Positions 1-5,583 of a stretch of DNA of 10,102 nucleotides are shown in pieces; position 1 is the stretch's first letter, and each line of letters starts with the position of its first letter. Below the pieces are notes generated by a model. It made no database searches, was not told where the DNA came from, and saw only the letters and a list, made by a program, of their open reading frames with translations. The stretch spans positions 1 through 10,102 of the forward strand of contig DASXSB010000066.1 of assembly GCA_036506275.1 (NCBI GenBank), written 5' to 3'. The DNA is from DASXSB01 sp036506275. GTDB lineage: Bacteria > Methylomirabilota > Methylomirabilia > Rokubacteriales > CSP1-6. A program made the position numbers and the translations under genes.

Positions 1-234
1 GGGAACGCCGTGCAACGGCCCCACGCGGTGGCCCGACCTGATCGCCTTGTCGGCAGCCTCGGCGGCGAGCCGCGCCTCCGCTCCGTAGACGGCGATGTAG
101 GCGTGGAGCGCGGGATCGCGACGGCGAATCCGCTCCAACAGCGCGTCCACGACGTCGACGGGGGAGAGCGTGCGCGCGGCGAACGCCCGCGACAGCTCGG
201 CCACGGTGGCCCACACGGGATCGATCGGCGTCAT
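1..234 (-). CDS. Amidase signature family protein, N-terminal 78 residues (cut by window edge)
   Basis: The reading frame runs from an ATG at 234 off the left edge without a stop. The 78 visible residues match the N-terminus of amidase-signature enzymes (GatA and relatives): an early helix with ELSRAF and a LSPVDVVDALLERI stretch, then DPALHAYIAV, an Ala-rich helix, and GPLHGVP at residues 72-78. In this family GPLHGVP comes just before the catalytic lysine of the Ser-cisSer-Lys triad, so all catalytic residues lie outside the window. The family hydrolyses amide bonds; the substrate cannot be told from this part, and a glutaminyl/asparaginyl-tRNA amidotransferase subunit is only one option. 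An AGGAGG sequence (complement of 244-249) lies nine bases before the ATG and fixes the start. It is the third gene of a minus-strand run after the DUF6496 and CBS genes. Family assignment is firm, substrate unknown. Confidence 0.85.
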   Translation of the reverse strand, partial: MTPIDPVWATVAELSRAFAARTLSPVDVVDALLERIRRRDPALHAYIAVYGAEARLAAEAADKAIRSGHRVGPLHGVP

Positions 235-292
235 GGCGGATGGCCTCCTGGCGGGGATTCTACCCTCGACGCCAGGCGAGCGCGGGGACGAC

Positions 293-336
293 CGCGCCGC
301 CGCCGGGGCGACGCTCGCGGCGGCGGCGGCGGCGCG
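293..336. repeat. GC-only 13-bp inverted repeat between CBS and amidase genes
   Basis: A 13-base arm at 293-305 (CGCGCCGCCGCCG) is perfectly complementary to 324-336, with an 18-base loop. It sits just after the CBS stop codon on the minus strand. It could act as a transcript-stabilising or attenuating hairpin between CBS and amidase. No T-run follows on either strand, so it is not a standard intrinsic terminator. Simple GCC/GGC triplet composition makes chance pairing likely. Confidence 0.35.
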
Positions 337-341
337 TGCGG

Positions 342-791
342 CTACGCGATCTTCGCGGATCGGCGCGAGACCTCCTGAGCGGTTTCGAGCGTCTCTTGCT
401 TCTTGGGGGAGCGGAGCGCGAGCGAGCTCAGCGTCACGACCCCGATGATGCGCTCGCCGGCGTCCAGAACGGGGAGGCGTCCCACTTGTTGCCGCGCCAT
501 CTCCTCCATGGCCTCCTCGAGGCTCCAGTCCGGTCCTGCACATCGCGGCGGCTCGCTGAGGCAGTCGCCGACGCGGACGTCGGACGGGCGCACGTCCCGC
601 GTCATCGCCCGGATCACGAGATCGCGGTCGGTCACGATGCCCCGAAGCTTGTCGTTCTCCATCACGGGCAGCATTCCGACGTTGGCGTCGCGCATCCGTT
701 CGGCCGTCTGGAGCACCGTCGCCAACGCATCGATCGTCACCACGTCGCGAATCATGACGTCCTTGACCGTCCGGCCCTGGCTCTGGTTCAT
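342..791 (-). CDS. Two-CBS-domain protein
   Basis: A 149-residue soluble protein made almost wholly of a tandem CBS pair (Bateman module). CBS1 spans about residues 10-64 and contains VGMLPVMENDKLRGIVTDRD; CBS2 spans about 73-127 with VGRLPVLD and GVVTLSSL. The T-x-x-D pattern that contacts ribose and phosphate of adenine nucleotides is intact in CBS1 (T54, D57) but becomes T-x-x-S in CBS2, so only the first site looks fully ligand-competent. There is no fused enzyme or channel domain, so a role as a stand-alone nucleotide-sensing regulator or partner protein is inferred from the family. A strong AGGAGG (complement of 797-802) precedes the ATG by five bases. Its start is 38 bases downstream of the DUF6496 gene, and the two are probably co-transcribed. 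The tail from residue 128 is charged and probably helical. Confidence 0.92.
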   Translation of the reverse strand: MNQSQGRTVKDVMIRDVVTIDALATVLQTAERMRDANVGMLPVMENDKLRGIVTDRDLVIRAMTRDVRPSDVRVGDCLSEPPRCAGPDWSLEEAMEEMARQQVGRLPVLDAGERIIGVVTLSSLALRSPKKQETLETAQEVSRRSAKIA

Positions 792-829
792 AGTCCCCTC
801 CTGCCAGCGCGGTTCGTGCGTGCCGACGG

Positions 830-1288
830 CTACGCCGCTTTTCGGGTTGCCGCCGCCTTCCGCGCCGCCTTTCTCATTCCCTCTCGCCCCTTCGTCGCGA
901 CCGCTTTCCGCGCGGCCGCCTTGCGCGCGGCGGGGCCGCGCCGACGAGCCGACGCCCGCGCCTGACGCGCGAGCGCTCCCCGCGTGGCCGCCCGCCGCGG
1001 CTCGCGCTCGAGCACCCGAAGCATGGCGCGCGAGCGTTTCGGCGACGACTTGCGCTGCCGCCGCGTCGTGCGCGAGGCCGGAGCGCCCGGCGCCGGCCCG
1101 AGCTTCACGCCGGCGCGGCGAGCTTTGCTGAGGCCGATGGCGATGGCCTGCTTCGTCGACCGCGCGCCGTGCTTGCCTTCGCGGATGTGATGCATCTCCT
1201 CGCGGACGAACTCACTGGCCTGGGTGGTGGGGCGCTTGCCCTGTCGCTTGGCCTGGCGCGCCCGCTCGAGCGTGCGCTGTTCCGGCAT
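830..1288 (-). CDS. DUF6496-type basic protein with Ala/Arg/Lys-rich tail
   Basis: A 152-residue, very basic protein. Residues 1-64 match what I know as the DUF6496 family: MPEQRTLERAR, then FVREEMHHIREGKHGARS and KQAIAIGLSKARRAGVKL. From about residue 65 the sequence becomes a low-complexity Arg/Ala/Lys tail with repeated AARKAA motifs, like histone-H1-type or AlgP-type bacterial tails. Binding to DNA or RNA is a reasonable inference from charge, but the family function is not known to me. There is no signal peptide or membrane segment. AAGGAGG (complement of 1294-1300) lies five bases before the ATG and supports the start. It is the first gene of the leftward run and divergent from the secreted protein gene at 1431. 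The basic tail raises the possibility of length variation between strains. Confidence 0.85.
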   Translation of the reverse strand: MPEQRTLERARQAKRQGKRPTTQASEFVREEMHHIREGKHGARSTKQAIAIGLSKARRAGVKLGPAPGAPASRTTRRQRKSSPKRSRAMLRVLEREPRRAATRGALARQARASARRRGPAARKAAARKAVATKGREGMRKAARKAAATRKAA

Positions 1289-1319
1289 GGTGTCCTCCTT
1301 CTCGCGAGACCAAGACTGA

Positions 1320-1347
1320 ACCGCAAAATGAATACCGCAAAATCAAT
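1320..1347. repeat. Two-copy 14-bp tandem direct repeat in a divergent control region
   Basis: ACCGCAAAATGAAT (1320-1333) is followed directly by ACCGCAAAATCAAT (1334-1347), 13 of 14 bases identical. It lies in the 142-base spacer between the divergent starts at 1288 and 1431, in the most A/T-rich patch of the left end. A 14-bp period is not one helical turn, so two proteins bound to the copies would sit on different faces. It may be an operator or a small tandem duplication; the sequence alone does not decide. Confidence 0.55.
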
Positions 1348-1372
1348 GCCGCTGACCGCCGAGTCATCCCGC

Positions 1373-1401
1373 TTGACGACCCGCGCCCACAGGCGCACAG
1401 T
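1373..1401 (+). promoter_or_regulatory. Weak sigma-70-like promoter candidate for the secreted protein gene
   Basis: TTGACG (1373-1378) matches five of six bases of the -35 consensus. Seventeen bases later is CACAGT (1396-1401), a poor -10 with three of six matches. The position, about 30 bases before the ATG at 1431, is right for the rightward gene. I found no better pair in the spacer, and no convincing promoter for the leftward gene. Confidence 0.25.
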
Positions 1402-1430
1402 TCCCGTATCGCGACAGGAGCGCGAACAGC

Positions 1431-2129
1431 ATGAGAAACACGCCGACCGTCTCCGCCGTCGCCATCGCCCTCGCGCTGGGCGCGATCCTCACGACCACCT
1501 CCACCGCGAGCGCCAATCCGGGGTTCCACGGGCGCGGCGCCGTCGGCGCCGGTCACGCCCGCTTCGCCGGCGCTCAGGCACGATTCAGCGCCGGGCACGC
1601 GCGGGTCGGCGCCGGCCACGGCTTTCCGCACGCACAGCCGTTCCATCATCACGGCTTCGCGCACCATCCGTTCTTCGGGCACCGGTTCTTCCCGTGGGCG
1701 GTGGCGCCGTTCTACGCGTACTCCGTGCCGACCTACTACTACGACCCGGGCTACTACGCCGCGGCCGCGCCGCCGGCCATGTACAGCTACAGCATGCCGG
1801 CCTACAGCGCGCCGCCGCCGCCGCCAATGCAGCGCGTCGTCGAATTCTCCACGGGCCGCTACGAGCTCCGCGGCGACGGCGTCACCACGCCGTACACGTG
1901 GGTATGGATCCCCAACCCACCGCAGGCACCGCCCGGGCCCATGGTCCCGCCGCCACCGCCAGCGGCGCCGCCGGCATCGATGATCACACCTCAGGGCGAT
2001 CCGACTCCGGTGCGCCGCACCGAGGTCTATCGCTGGGTGGACGACCAGGGCGTCGTGCACCTGACCGATCGCCTGGATACGGTGCCGCTCAGGTATCAGC
2101 GGGAGGGAAAGCCGCCCCGGATCTTCTGA
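1431..2129 (+). CDS. Exported Gly/His/Tyr/Pro-rich protein with DUF4124-like C-terminus
   Basis: A 232-residue protein with a clear Sec signal peptide: MRN start, hydrophobic core at 8-20, and likely cleavage after ASA at 26-28. The mature part begins with a Gly/Ala/His/Arg-rich stretch of GHARF- and GAGHGF-like repeats, then a His-rich cluster (HHHGFAHH) and a Tyr-rich stretch (YYYDPGYY). Two proline runs flank a short ordered block, YELRGDGVTTPYTWVWIPNP. The end, from about residue 200 (YRWVDDQGVVHLTDRL), resembles the N-terminal strand motif of DUF4124, a small envelope-associated domain of unknown function. The histidines suggest metal binding, but that is inference. AGGAG at 1416-1420 precedes the ATG by ten bases. 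The next gene starts seven bases after the stop, so the two are likely co-transcribed. No enzymatic motif is visible. Confidence 0.8.
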   Translation: MRNTPTVSAVAIALALGAILTTTSTASANPGFHGRGAVGAGHARFAGAQARFSAGHARVGAGHGFPHAQPFHHHGFAHHPFFGHRFFPWAVAPFYAYSVPTYYYDPGYYAAAAPPAMYSYSMPAYSAPPPPPMQRVVEFSTGRYELRGDGVTTPYTWVWIPNPPQAPPGPMVPPPPPAAPPASMITPQGDPTPVRRTEVYRWVDDQGVVHLTDRLDTVPLRYQREGKPPRIF

Positions 2130-2136
2130 GCCGCCC

Positions 2137-3051
2137 ATGACGGGCAAGCCACGGATCGGGTTCCTCGGGCTCGGCACCATGGGAGGGCCGATGGCGCGGC
2201 GGCTCCTGAGCGACGGCTGCGCCGTCACCGGCTACGATCCCGACGCAACCCGCGCCGATCGCGCCCAGCGCGACGGCGTTGCATCCGCCGCCTCCCCCCA
2301 GCGCGTGGCCGCCGCCTCCGATTTCGTGCTCTCGAGCCTTCCCGATCCCACCGCCGTGCGCGCCGCTTATCTCGGTGAGGCGGGCGCGCTCGCCGGCGCC
2401 CGCGCGGGCACGGTGTTCATCGACCTCAGCACCACCGATCCCGACACCTGGCGCGACGTCGCGCGCGCCGCCCGCGCGCGCGGGATCGATTGTCTCGACG
2501 CGCCCGTGAGCGGCGGGCCCGCCGAGGCCGGGAGCGGGCGCCTGATCTTCCTGGTCGGCGGCGACGCCGACGTGCTCGAGCGCTGCCGTCCCGTGCTGAG
2601 CGTGCTCGGGAGCGAGATCCATCACGTGGGCCCGCTCGGATCGGGCCAGGTCGTGAAGATCGTGAACAACATCATGTCGGTGGGCAACGTCGCCATCGCG
2701 GCGGAAGCCATGGTGCTGGGCGTGCGCGCCGGCATCGACCCCCAGCGCCTGTTCGACATCCTCTCCACGAGCGGCGGCCGCTCGCACCACTTCCTGAAGC
2801 GCTTTCCAAACGTGCTCGCGGGCGACTTCACGCCGCACTTCGGCATCGGTCTCTCCCGCAAGGACGCCGCCCTCGGGCTCGGCCTCGCCGCCGCCCTCGG
2901 ACTGTCGATGCCGGTGACGGAGGCCGTGCGCCGGGCGTACGAGACCGCGCACGCGGAGGGCTTCGGCCACCTCGACATGGCGGGCGTGATCGCGCCCTAC
3001 GAGAAGCGGGCGGGCGTCGAGGTGCGGGGCGCCGCCGCCAAGCCGACGTAG
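2137..3051 (+). CDS. NAD(P)-dependent 3-hydroxyisobutyrate dehydrogenase family oxidoreductase
   Basis: A 304-residue cytoplasmic beta-hydroxyacid dehydrogenase of normal family length. The Rossmann dinucleotide loop G11-LGTMG is near the N-terminus, the substrate-binding DAPVSGG motif has its serine at 125, and the catalytic lysine is K174 in GSGQVVKIVNN. A helical C-terminal domain contains the family SRKDAALGL motif. Members oxidise 3-hydroxyisobutyrate, tartronate semialdehyde, glyoxylate/succinic semialdehyde or related compounds, or are imine reductases. I cannot choose between these from the sequence, so I give no symbol. No strong ribosome binding site is seen before the ATG. The gene starts seven bases after the previous stop, so translational coupling is plausible. 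Its stop is two bases before the PLD gene. The neighbours do not form a recognisable valine, glycerate or tartrate pathway. Confidence 0.92.
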   Translation: MTGKPRIGFLGLGTMGGPMARRLLSDGCAVTGYDPDATRADRAQRDGVASAASPQRVAAASDFVLSSLPDPTAVRAAYLGEAGALAGARAGTVFIDLSTTDPDTWRDVARAARARGIDCLDAPVSGGPAEAGSGRLIFLVGGDADVLERCRPVLSVLGSEIHHVGPLGSGQVVKIVNNIMSVGNVAIAAEAMVLGVRAGIDPQRLFDILSTSGGRSHHFLKRFPNVLAGDFTPHFGIGLSRKDAALGLGLAAALGLSMPVTEAVRRAYETAHAEGFGHLDMAGVIAPYEKRAGVEVRGAAAKPT

Positions 3052-3053
3052 CG

Positions 3054-4838
3054 ATGCGCTTCAAGTCGGCGCGCGTCGGCGGCTACCAGGTGTTCGCGGT
3101 GTCGGGCGTCAACACGATCTCGTTCGGAATCGACGCCGCCGCCGCCGCCAAACCGGGGCTCCTGGGATTCGCGGTCGAGCGCGTCGATGCCGCCGCCGAC
3201 GAGCGCTACGTCATGCCCGGCTTCAAGGTGTTTCCCTCGCTCATCCCCCATCCGGACGAGCACACGCAGGTGAGCACGTGGGACCATCCCGTGCAGAGCT
3301 TCGTCTGGGACGACTTCACCGCCAAGCCGGAGCGCGAGTACCGCTACCTGTTCCATCCCCTGAAGGGGAAGCCGAAGAACCTCGACCGCAGCGCCGCCCC
3401 CGTCCCCATCGACGTGCGCACGGAGCCACTCTTCAGCACGCTCGAGCACGACGTCTTCTTCAACCGCGGCGTCGCCAGCAGCCAGGCCTACGCGCGACGC
3501 TTCGGCAACAAGAAGCCGGACGAGCTGCCGCCCGCGCGCCGCGCGGAAGCCCTGCAGTGGCTGACGCGCGAGCTGGACGACGCCGTGCTGCGCTTCATCG
3601 GCCAGGCGAAGGCGGGCGACACGCTCCTCTGCTGCTTCTACGAGTTCCGCTACGAGCCGGTGGCGCGCGCGCTCGCGTCCGCCATCACGGCCGGCGTCGA
3701 CGTCAAGATCATCATCGACGCCAAGGTCAACGAGTACACGGACAGCAAGGACGTCTTCCATCCGAGCTTCCCGCGCCGGGACAATCTTTCCCTGATCAGC
3801 ACGGTCGGGATTCCGAGGAAGCGCGTGATCCGGAGAGAGGCGCGCCCCTCCGATATCCAGCACAACAAGTTCATGGTCCTCCTCCGCGGCGCCCGCCGGC
3901 AGCCGGCGGAGGTCTGGACGGGCTCCACCAACATCTCGCTCGGCGCCTTCTCTGGCCAGACGAACGTCGGCCACTGGCTGCGCGACGCCGAGGTGGCTGC
4001 TCAGTACCAGACGTACTGGGAGCTCCTGAGCCAGGATCCGGGCGGCAAGGCCGACGACAGCGCGAGCGCGTCGAAGAAGGCGAACGCCGCCTTCCGCGCC
4101 GCCGTGGAGGCGATCCGCGGCGTGCCCGACACGCCCGACGCCATCCCGAAGGGCGTGACGCCCGTCTTCAGCCCGCGCGCAAGCCTGGCCGCCCTCGACC
4201 TCTACGTGAACCTGGTGGACTCGGCGGCGCAGGCGTCGTTCATCACGCTCGCCTTCGGGATCGGGCAGGCGTTCCGGGAGCAGCTCAAGGACAACACCGC
4301 CCAGAGCCACATCACGTTCATCCTGCTCGAAAAGAAGGACGCGCCCAACCCCCGCAGCAAGCAGACGTTCGTCGCCATCAACGCCTCCAACAACGTGTAC
4401 AAGGCGTGGGGCGCGTACATCGAGGATCCCGTCTATCAGTGGGCGCGGGAGACCAACGCGCGCGCCCTCGACCTCAACGAGCACGTCAGCTACGTCCACT
4501 CCAAGTTCCTGATGCGCGATCCGCTCGGCGACGATCCCATCGTGGTCACCGGCTCCGCCAACTTCAGCGACGCCTCCACCAAGGACAACGACGAGAACAT
4601 GGTGATCATCCGCGGCAACGCCCGCGTCGCCGACATCTACTTCACGGAGTTCAACCGGCTCTTCAACCACTACTACTTCCGGTCCGTCGTGGAGGATCTG
4701 CAGGCGGCCGGCCGCAAGCCGGACGACGCCAGCCTCTTCCTGGCGGAGACCGATGGCTGGCTCGGGAAGTACGAGCCGGGGACGTTTCGCGCGAAGCGCC
4801 TCGCGCTCTACACGGAGATGCAGGGCGCCGTCGGCTAG
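3054..4838 (+). CDS. Phospholipase D superfamily protein with two HKD motifs
   Basis: A 594-residue protein without a signal peptide or membrane segment. Residues 1 to about 115 form a beta-rich region (SFVWDDFTAKPEREYRYLF) that looks like a fibronectin-III-type sandwich. A family-typical FFNRGVASSQAYARRFGN follows at about 135-152. The two catalytic halves are HKD1 (H270, K272, with GSTN at 290-293) and HKD2 (H482, K484, D489, with GSAN at 500-503 and E514 in DNDEN). HKD2 is complete; in HKD1 the usual aspartate is leucine (L277). The superfamily cleaves or transfers phosphodiester bonds through a phosphohistidine; the substrate may be lipid or nucleic acid and is unknown here. The ATG at 3054 is two bases after the upstream stop (TAGCGATG), favouring translational coupling. 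The same frame stays open back to 2490, but that part overlaps the dehydrogenase and does not read as protein. Confidence 0.88.
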   Translation: MRFKSARVGGYQVFAVSGVNTISFGIDAAAAAKPGLLGFAVERVDAAADERYVMPGFKVFPSLIPHPDEHTQVSTWDHPVQSFVWDDFTAKPEREYRYLFHPLKGKPKNLDRSAAPVPIDVRTEPLFSTLEHDVFFNRGVASSQAYARRFGNKKPDELPPARRAEALQWLTRELDDAVLRFIGQAKAGDTLLCCFYEFRYEPVARALASAITAGVDVKIIIDAKVNEYTDSKDVFHPSFPRRDNLSLISTVGIPRKRVIRREARPSDIQHNKFMVLLRGARRQPAEVWTGSTNISLGAFSGQTNVGHWLRDAEVAAQYQTYWELLSQDPGGKADDSASASKKANAAFRAAVEAIRGVPDTPDAIPKGVTPVFSPRASLAALDLYVNLVDSAAQASFITLAFGIGQAFREQLKDNTAQSHITFILLEKKDAPNPRSKQTFVAINASNNVYKAWGAYIEDPVYQWARETNARALDLNEHVSYVHSKFLMRDPLGDDPIVVTGSANFSDASTKDNDENMVIIRGNARVADIYFTEFNRLFNHYYFRSVVEDLQAAGRKPDDASLFLAETDGWLGKYEPGTFRAKRLALYTEMQGAVG

Positions 4839-4877
4839 AAAAAAGACGAGAGGCCGGGCGCGGGCCCCGGCCTCTCG
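4839..4877 (-). terminator. Strong intrinsic terminator for the leftward exported-protein gene
   Basis: A perfect 12-bp stem pairs 4847-4858 (CGAGAGGCCGGG) with 4866-4877 across a seven-base loop. On the minus strand the hairpin is followed by TC and then six T residues (complement of 4839-4844), the standard rho-independent form. It lies 21 bases past the stop of the leftward gene at 4899 and abuts the stop codon of the convergent PLD gene. On the plus strand the hairpin is preceded by the A-run and has no T-run after it, so termination of the PLD transcript would be weaker. Confidence 0.88.
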
Positions 4878-4898
4878 ATCGTCACGAACGAGGGTGCG

Positions 4899-5423
4899 TT
4901 ACCGGCCGGTGGCGGGCGACGCCGCCGGCATGGCGCCAGGAGGCGCCACCGTCACGTCGACCTGCACGGTATCGCCCTTCTTCATCGTCCGCACCGCGTC
5001 GGGCGAGAAGTTGACCTTGAACTCGTCCCGGTCGGTCTTGATCTTGACCTGACCGTCCTTGTCCACGTCCGTCACACGCCCGAAGATGGTCTGCCGGTTA
5101 ACGGGGACGGCGGCCACGGTCGTGGTCACGGTCGCGGGCGCCTGCACCAGGACGTACTGTCCGTTCTGCAGCGCCACCAGCTCGCCGGAGCGAATCATGA
5201 CCGTCTGACCGGGCGCCAGCGAGCTCGGGGCCGTGGGAAGGTTGTCCACGTAGACGACCGTGTTCGGCGTCACCCGGTACGTCTCGCCGTTGCTCAGGAT
5301 GATCACCTGCTGATCGGGCACGATGCGCTCGACGCGCCCGGTGATATCCGCCGCCTGCGCCGCGACCGTCGTGACCAACGTCAGGCCGAGGGCGGCCGCC
5401 AGCGTCGTCATTCGATGTGCCAT
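4899..5423 (-). CDS. Small exported protein of two similar beta-rich modules
   Basis: A 174-residue protein with a Sec signal peptide (hydrophobic core about residues 6-22, likely cleavage after AQA at 22-24). The mature part has two similar modules: residues 27-77 start ITGRVERIVPDQQVIIL, and 113-158 start IFGRVTDVDKDGQVKI. Each has a short charged turn, an acidic/polar strand, and ends in an [AK][PK]G-[QD]TV motif (APGQTVMI, KKGDTVQV). This suggests a duplicated OB-like or small-barrel fold in the periplasm or cell surface, similar in style to DUF5666/DUF1344 proteins; I cannot assign a named family with confidence. The start at 5423 is chosen because AGGAGG lies eight bases upstream and the signal peptide follows at once; the frame stays open upstream to 5675 but there it only shadows the kinase. 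It is divergent from the kinase and ends in a strong terminator, so it is probably monocistronic. Confidence 0.82.
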   Translation of the reverse strand: MAHRMTTLAAALGLTLVTTVAAQAADITGRVERIVPDQQVIILSNGETYRVTPNTVVYVDNLPTAPSSLAPGQTVMIRSGELVALQNGQYVLVQAPATVTTTVAAVPVNRQTIFGRVTDVDKDGQVKIKTDRDEFKVNFSPDAVRTMKKGDTVQVDVTVAPPGAMPAASPATGR

Positions 5424-5431
5424 GAGCTGAC

Positions 5432-5437
5432 CCTCCT
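5432..5437 (-). promoter_or_regulatory. Ribosome binding site that decides the start at 5423
   Basis: AGGAGG on the minus strand, eight bases before the ATG at 5423. It separates the true start, followed by a signal peptide, from the longer open frame that extends to 5675 into the opposite kinase gene. Confidence 0.8.
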
Positions 5438-5535
5438 CCGTTTCGTTATGAATGATGCAGATCGTTAAAGGAGCAAAATGCCTGCCAGGGAGACTGGGAT
5501 TGTGATTCCTGCAACCCTCTAGGACGCGCCAGAAC

Positions 5536-5565
5536 TTGACCACGCCCACGATCGAGAAGTAGGTT
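5536..5565 (+). promoter_or_regulatory. Sigma-70-like promoter candidate for the hybrid kinase
   Basis: TTGACC (5536-5541) and TAGGTT (5560-5565) are separated by 18 bases, with good -35 and moderate -10 matches. Transcription would start near 5572, leaving only about 12 bases before the GTG start at 5584. The candidate lies in the 160-base spacer between the divergent exported-protein and kinase genes; nothing else in that spacer stands out apart from the leftward ribosome binding site. Confidence 0.4.
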
Positions 5566-5583
5566 GCTGCCGGAGTCGACGCA

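Noticed and set aside
293..336. Intrinsic terminator after the CBS gene
   Set aside because: The 13-bp stem is perfect but there is no T-run on either strand and the arms are simple GCC repeats.
240..1131. Plus-strand open frames over the CBS and DUF6496 genes
   Set aside because: They are antisense to two minus-strand genes with recognised families and good ribosome binding sites, and their products are low complexity.
2490..3053. Open frame extending the PLD gene upstream by 188 codons
   Set aside because: It lies wholly inside the dehydrogenase gene in another frame and reads as Arg/Gly-rich low-complexity sequence. The ATG at 3054 starts the recognisable protein.
2997..4670. 557-codon open frame on the minus strand opposite the PLD gene
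   Set aside because: No motif or signal; it mirrors the codon pattern of the true gene, which has both HKD motifs.
3278..5014. 578-codon plus-strand frame overlapping the PLD gene and beyond
   Set aside because: Arg/Pro/Ala-rich, no domains, and it runs through a strong terminator into the antisense of the exported-protein gene.
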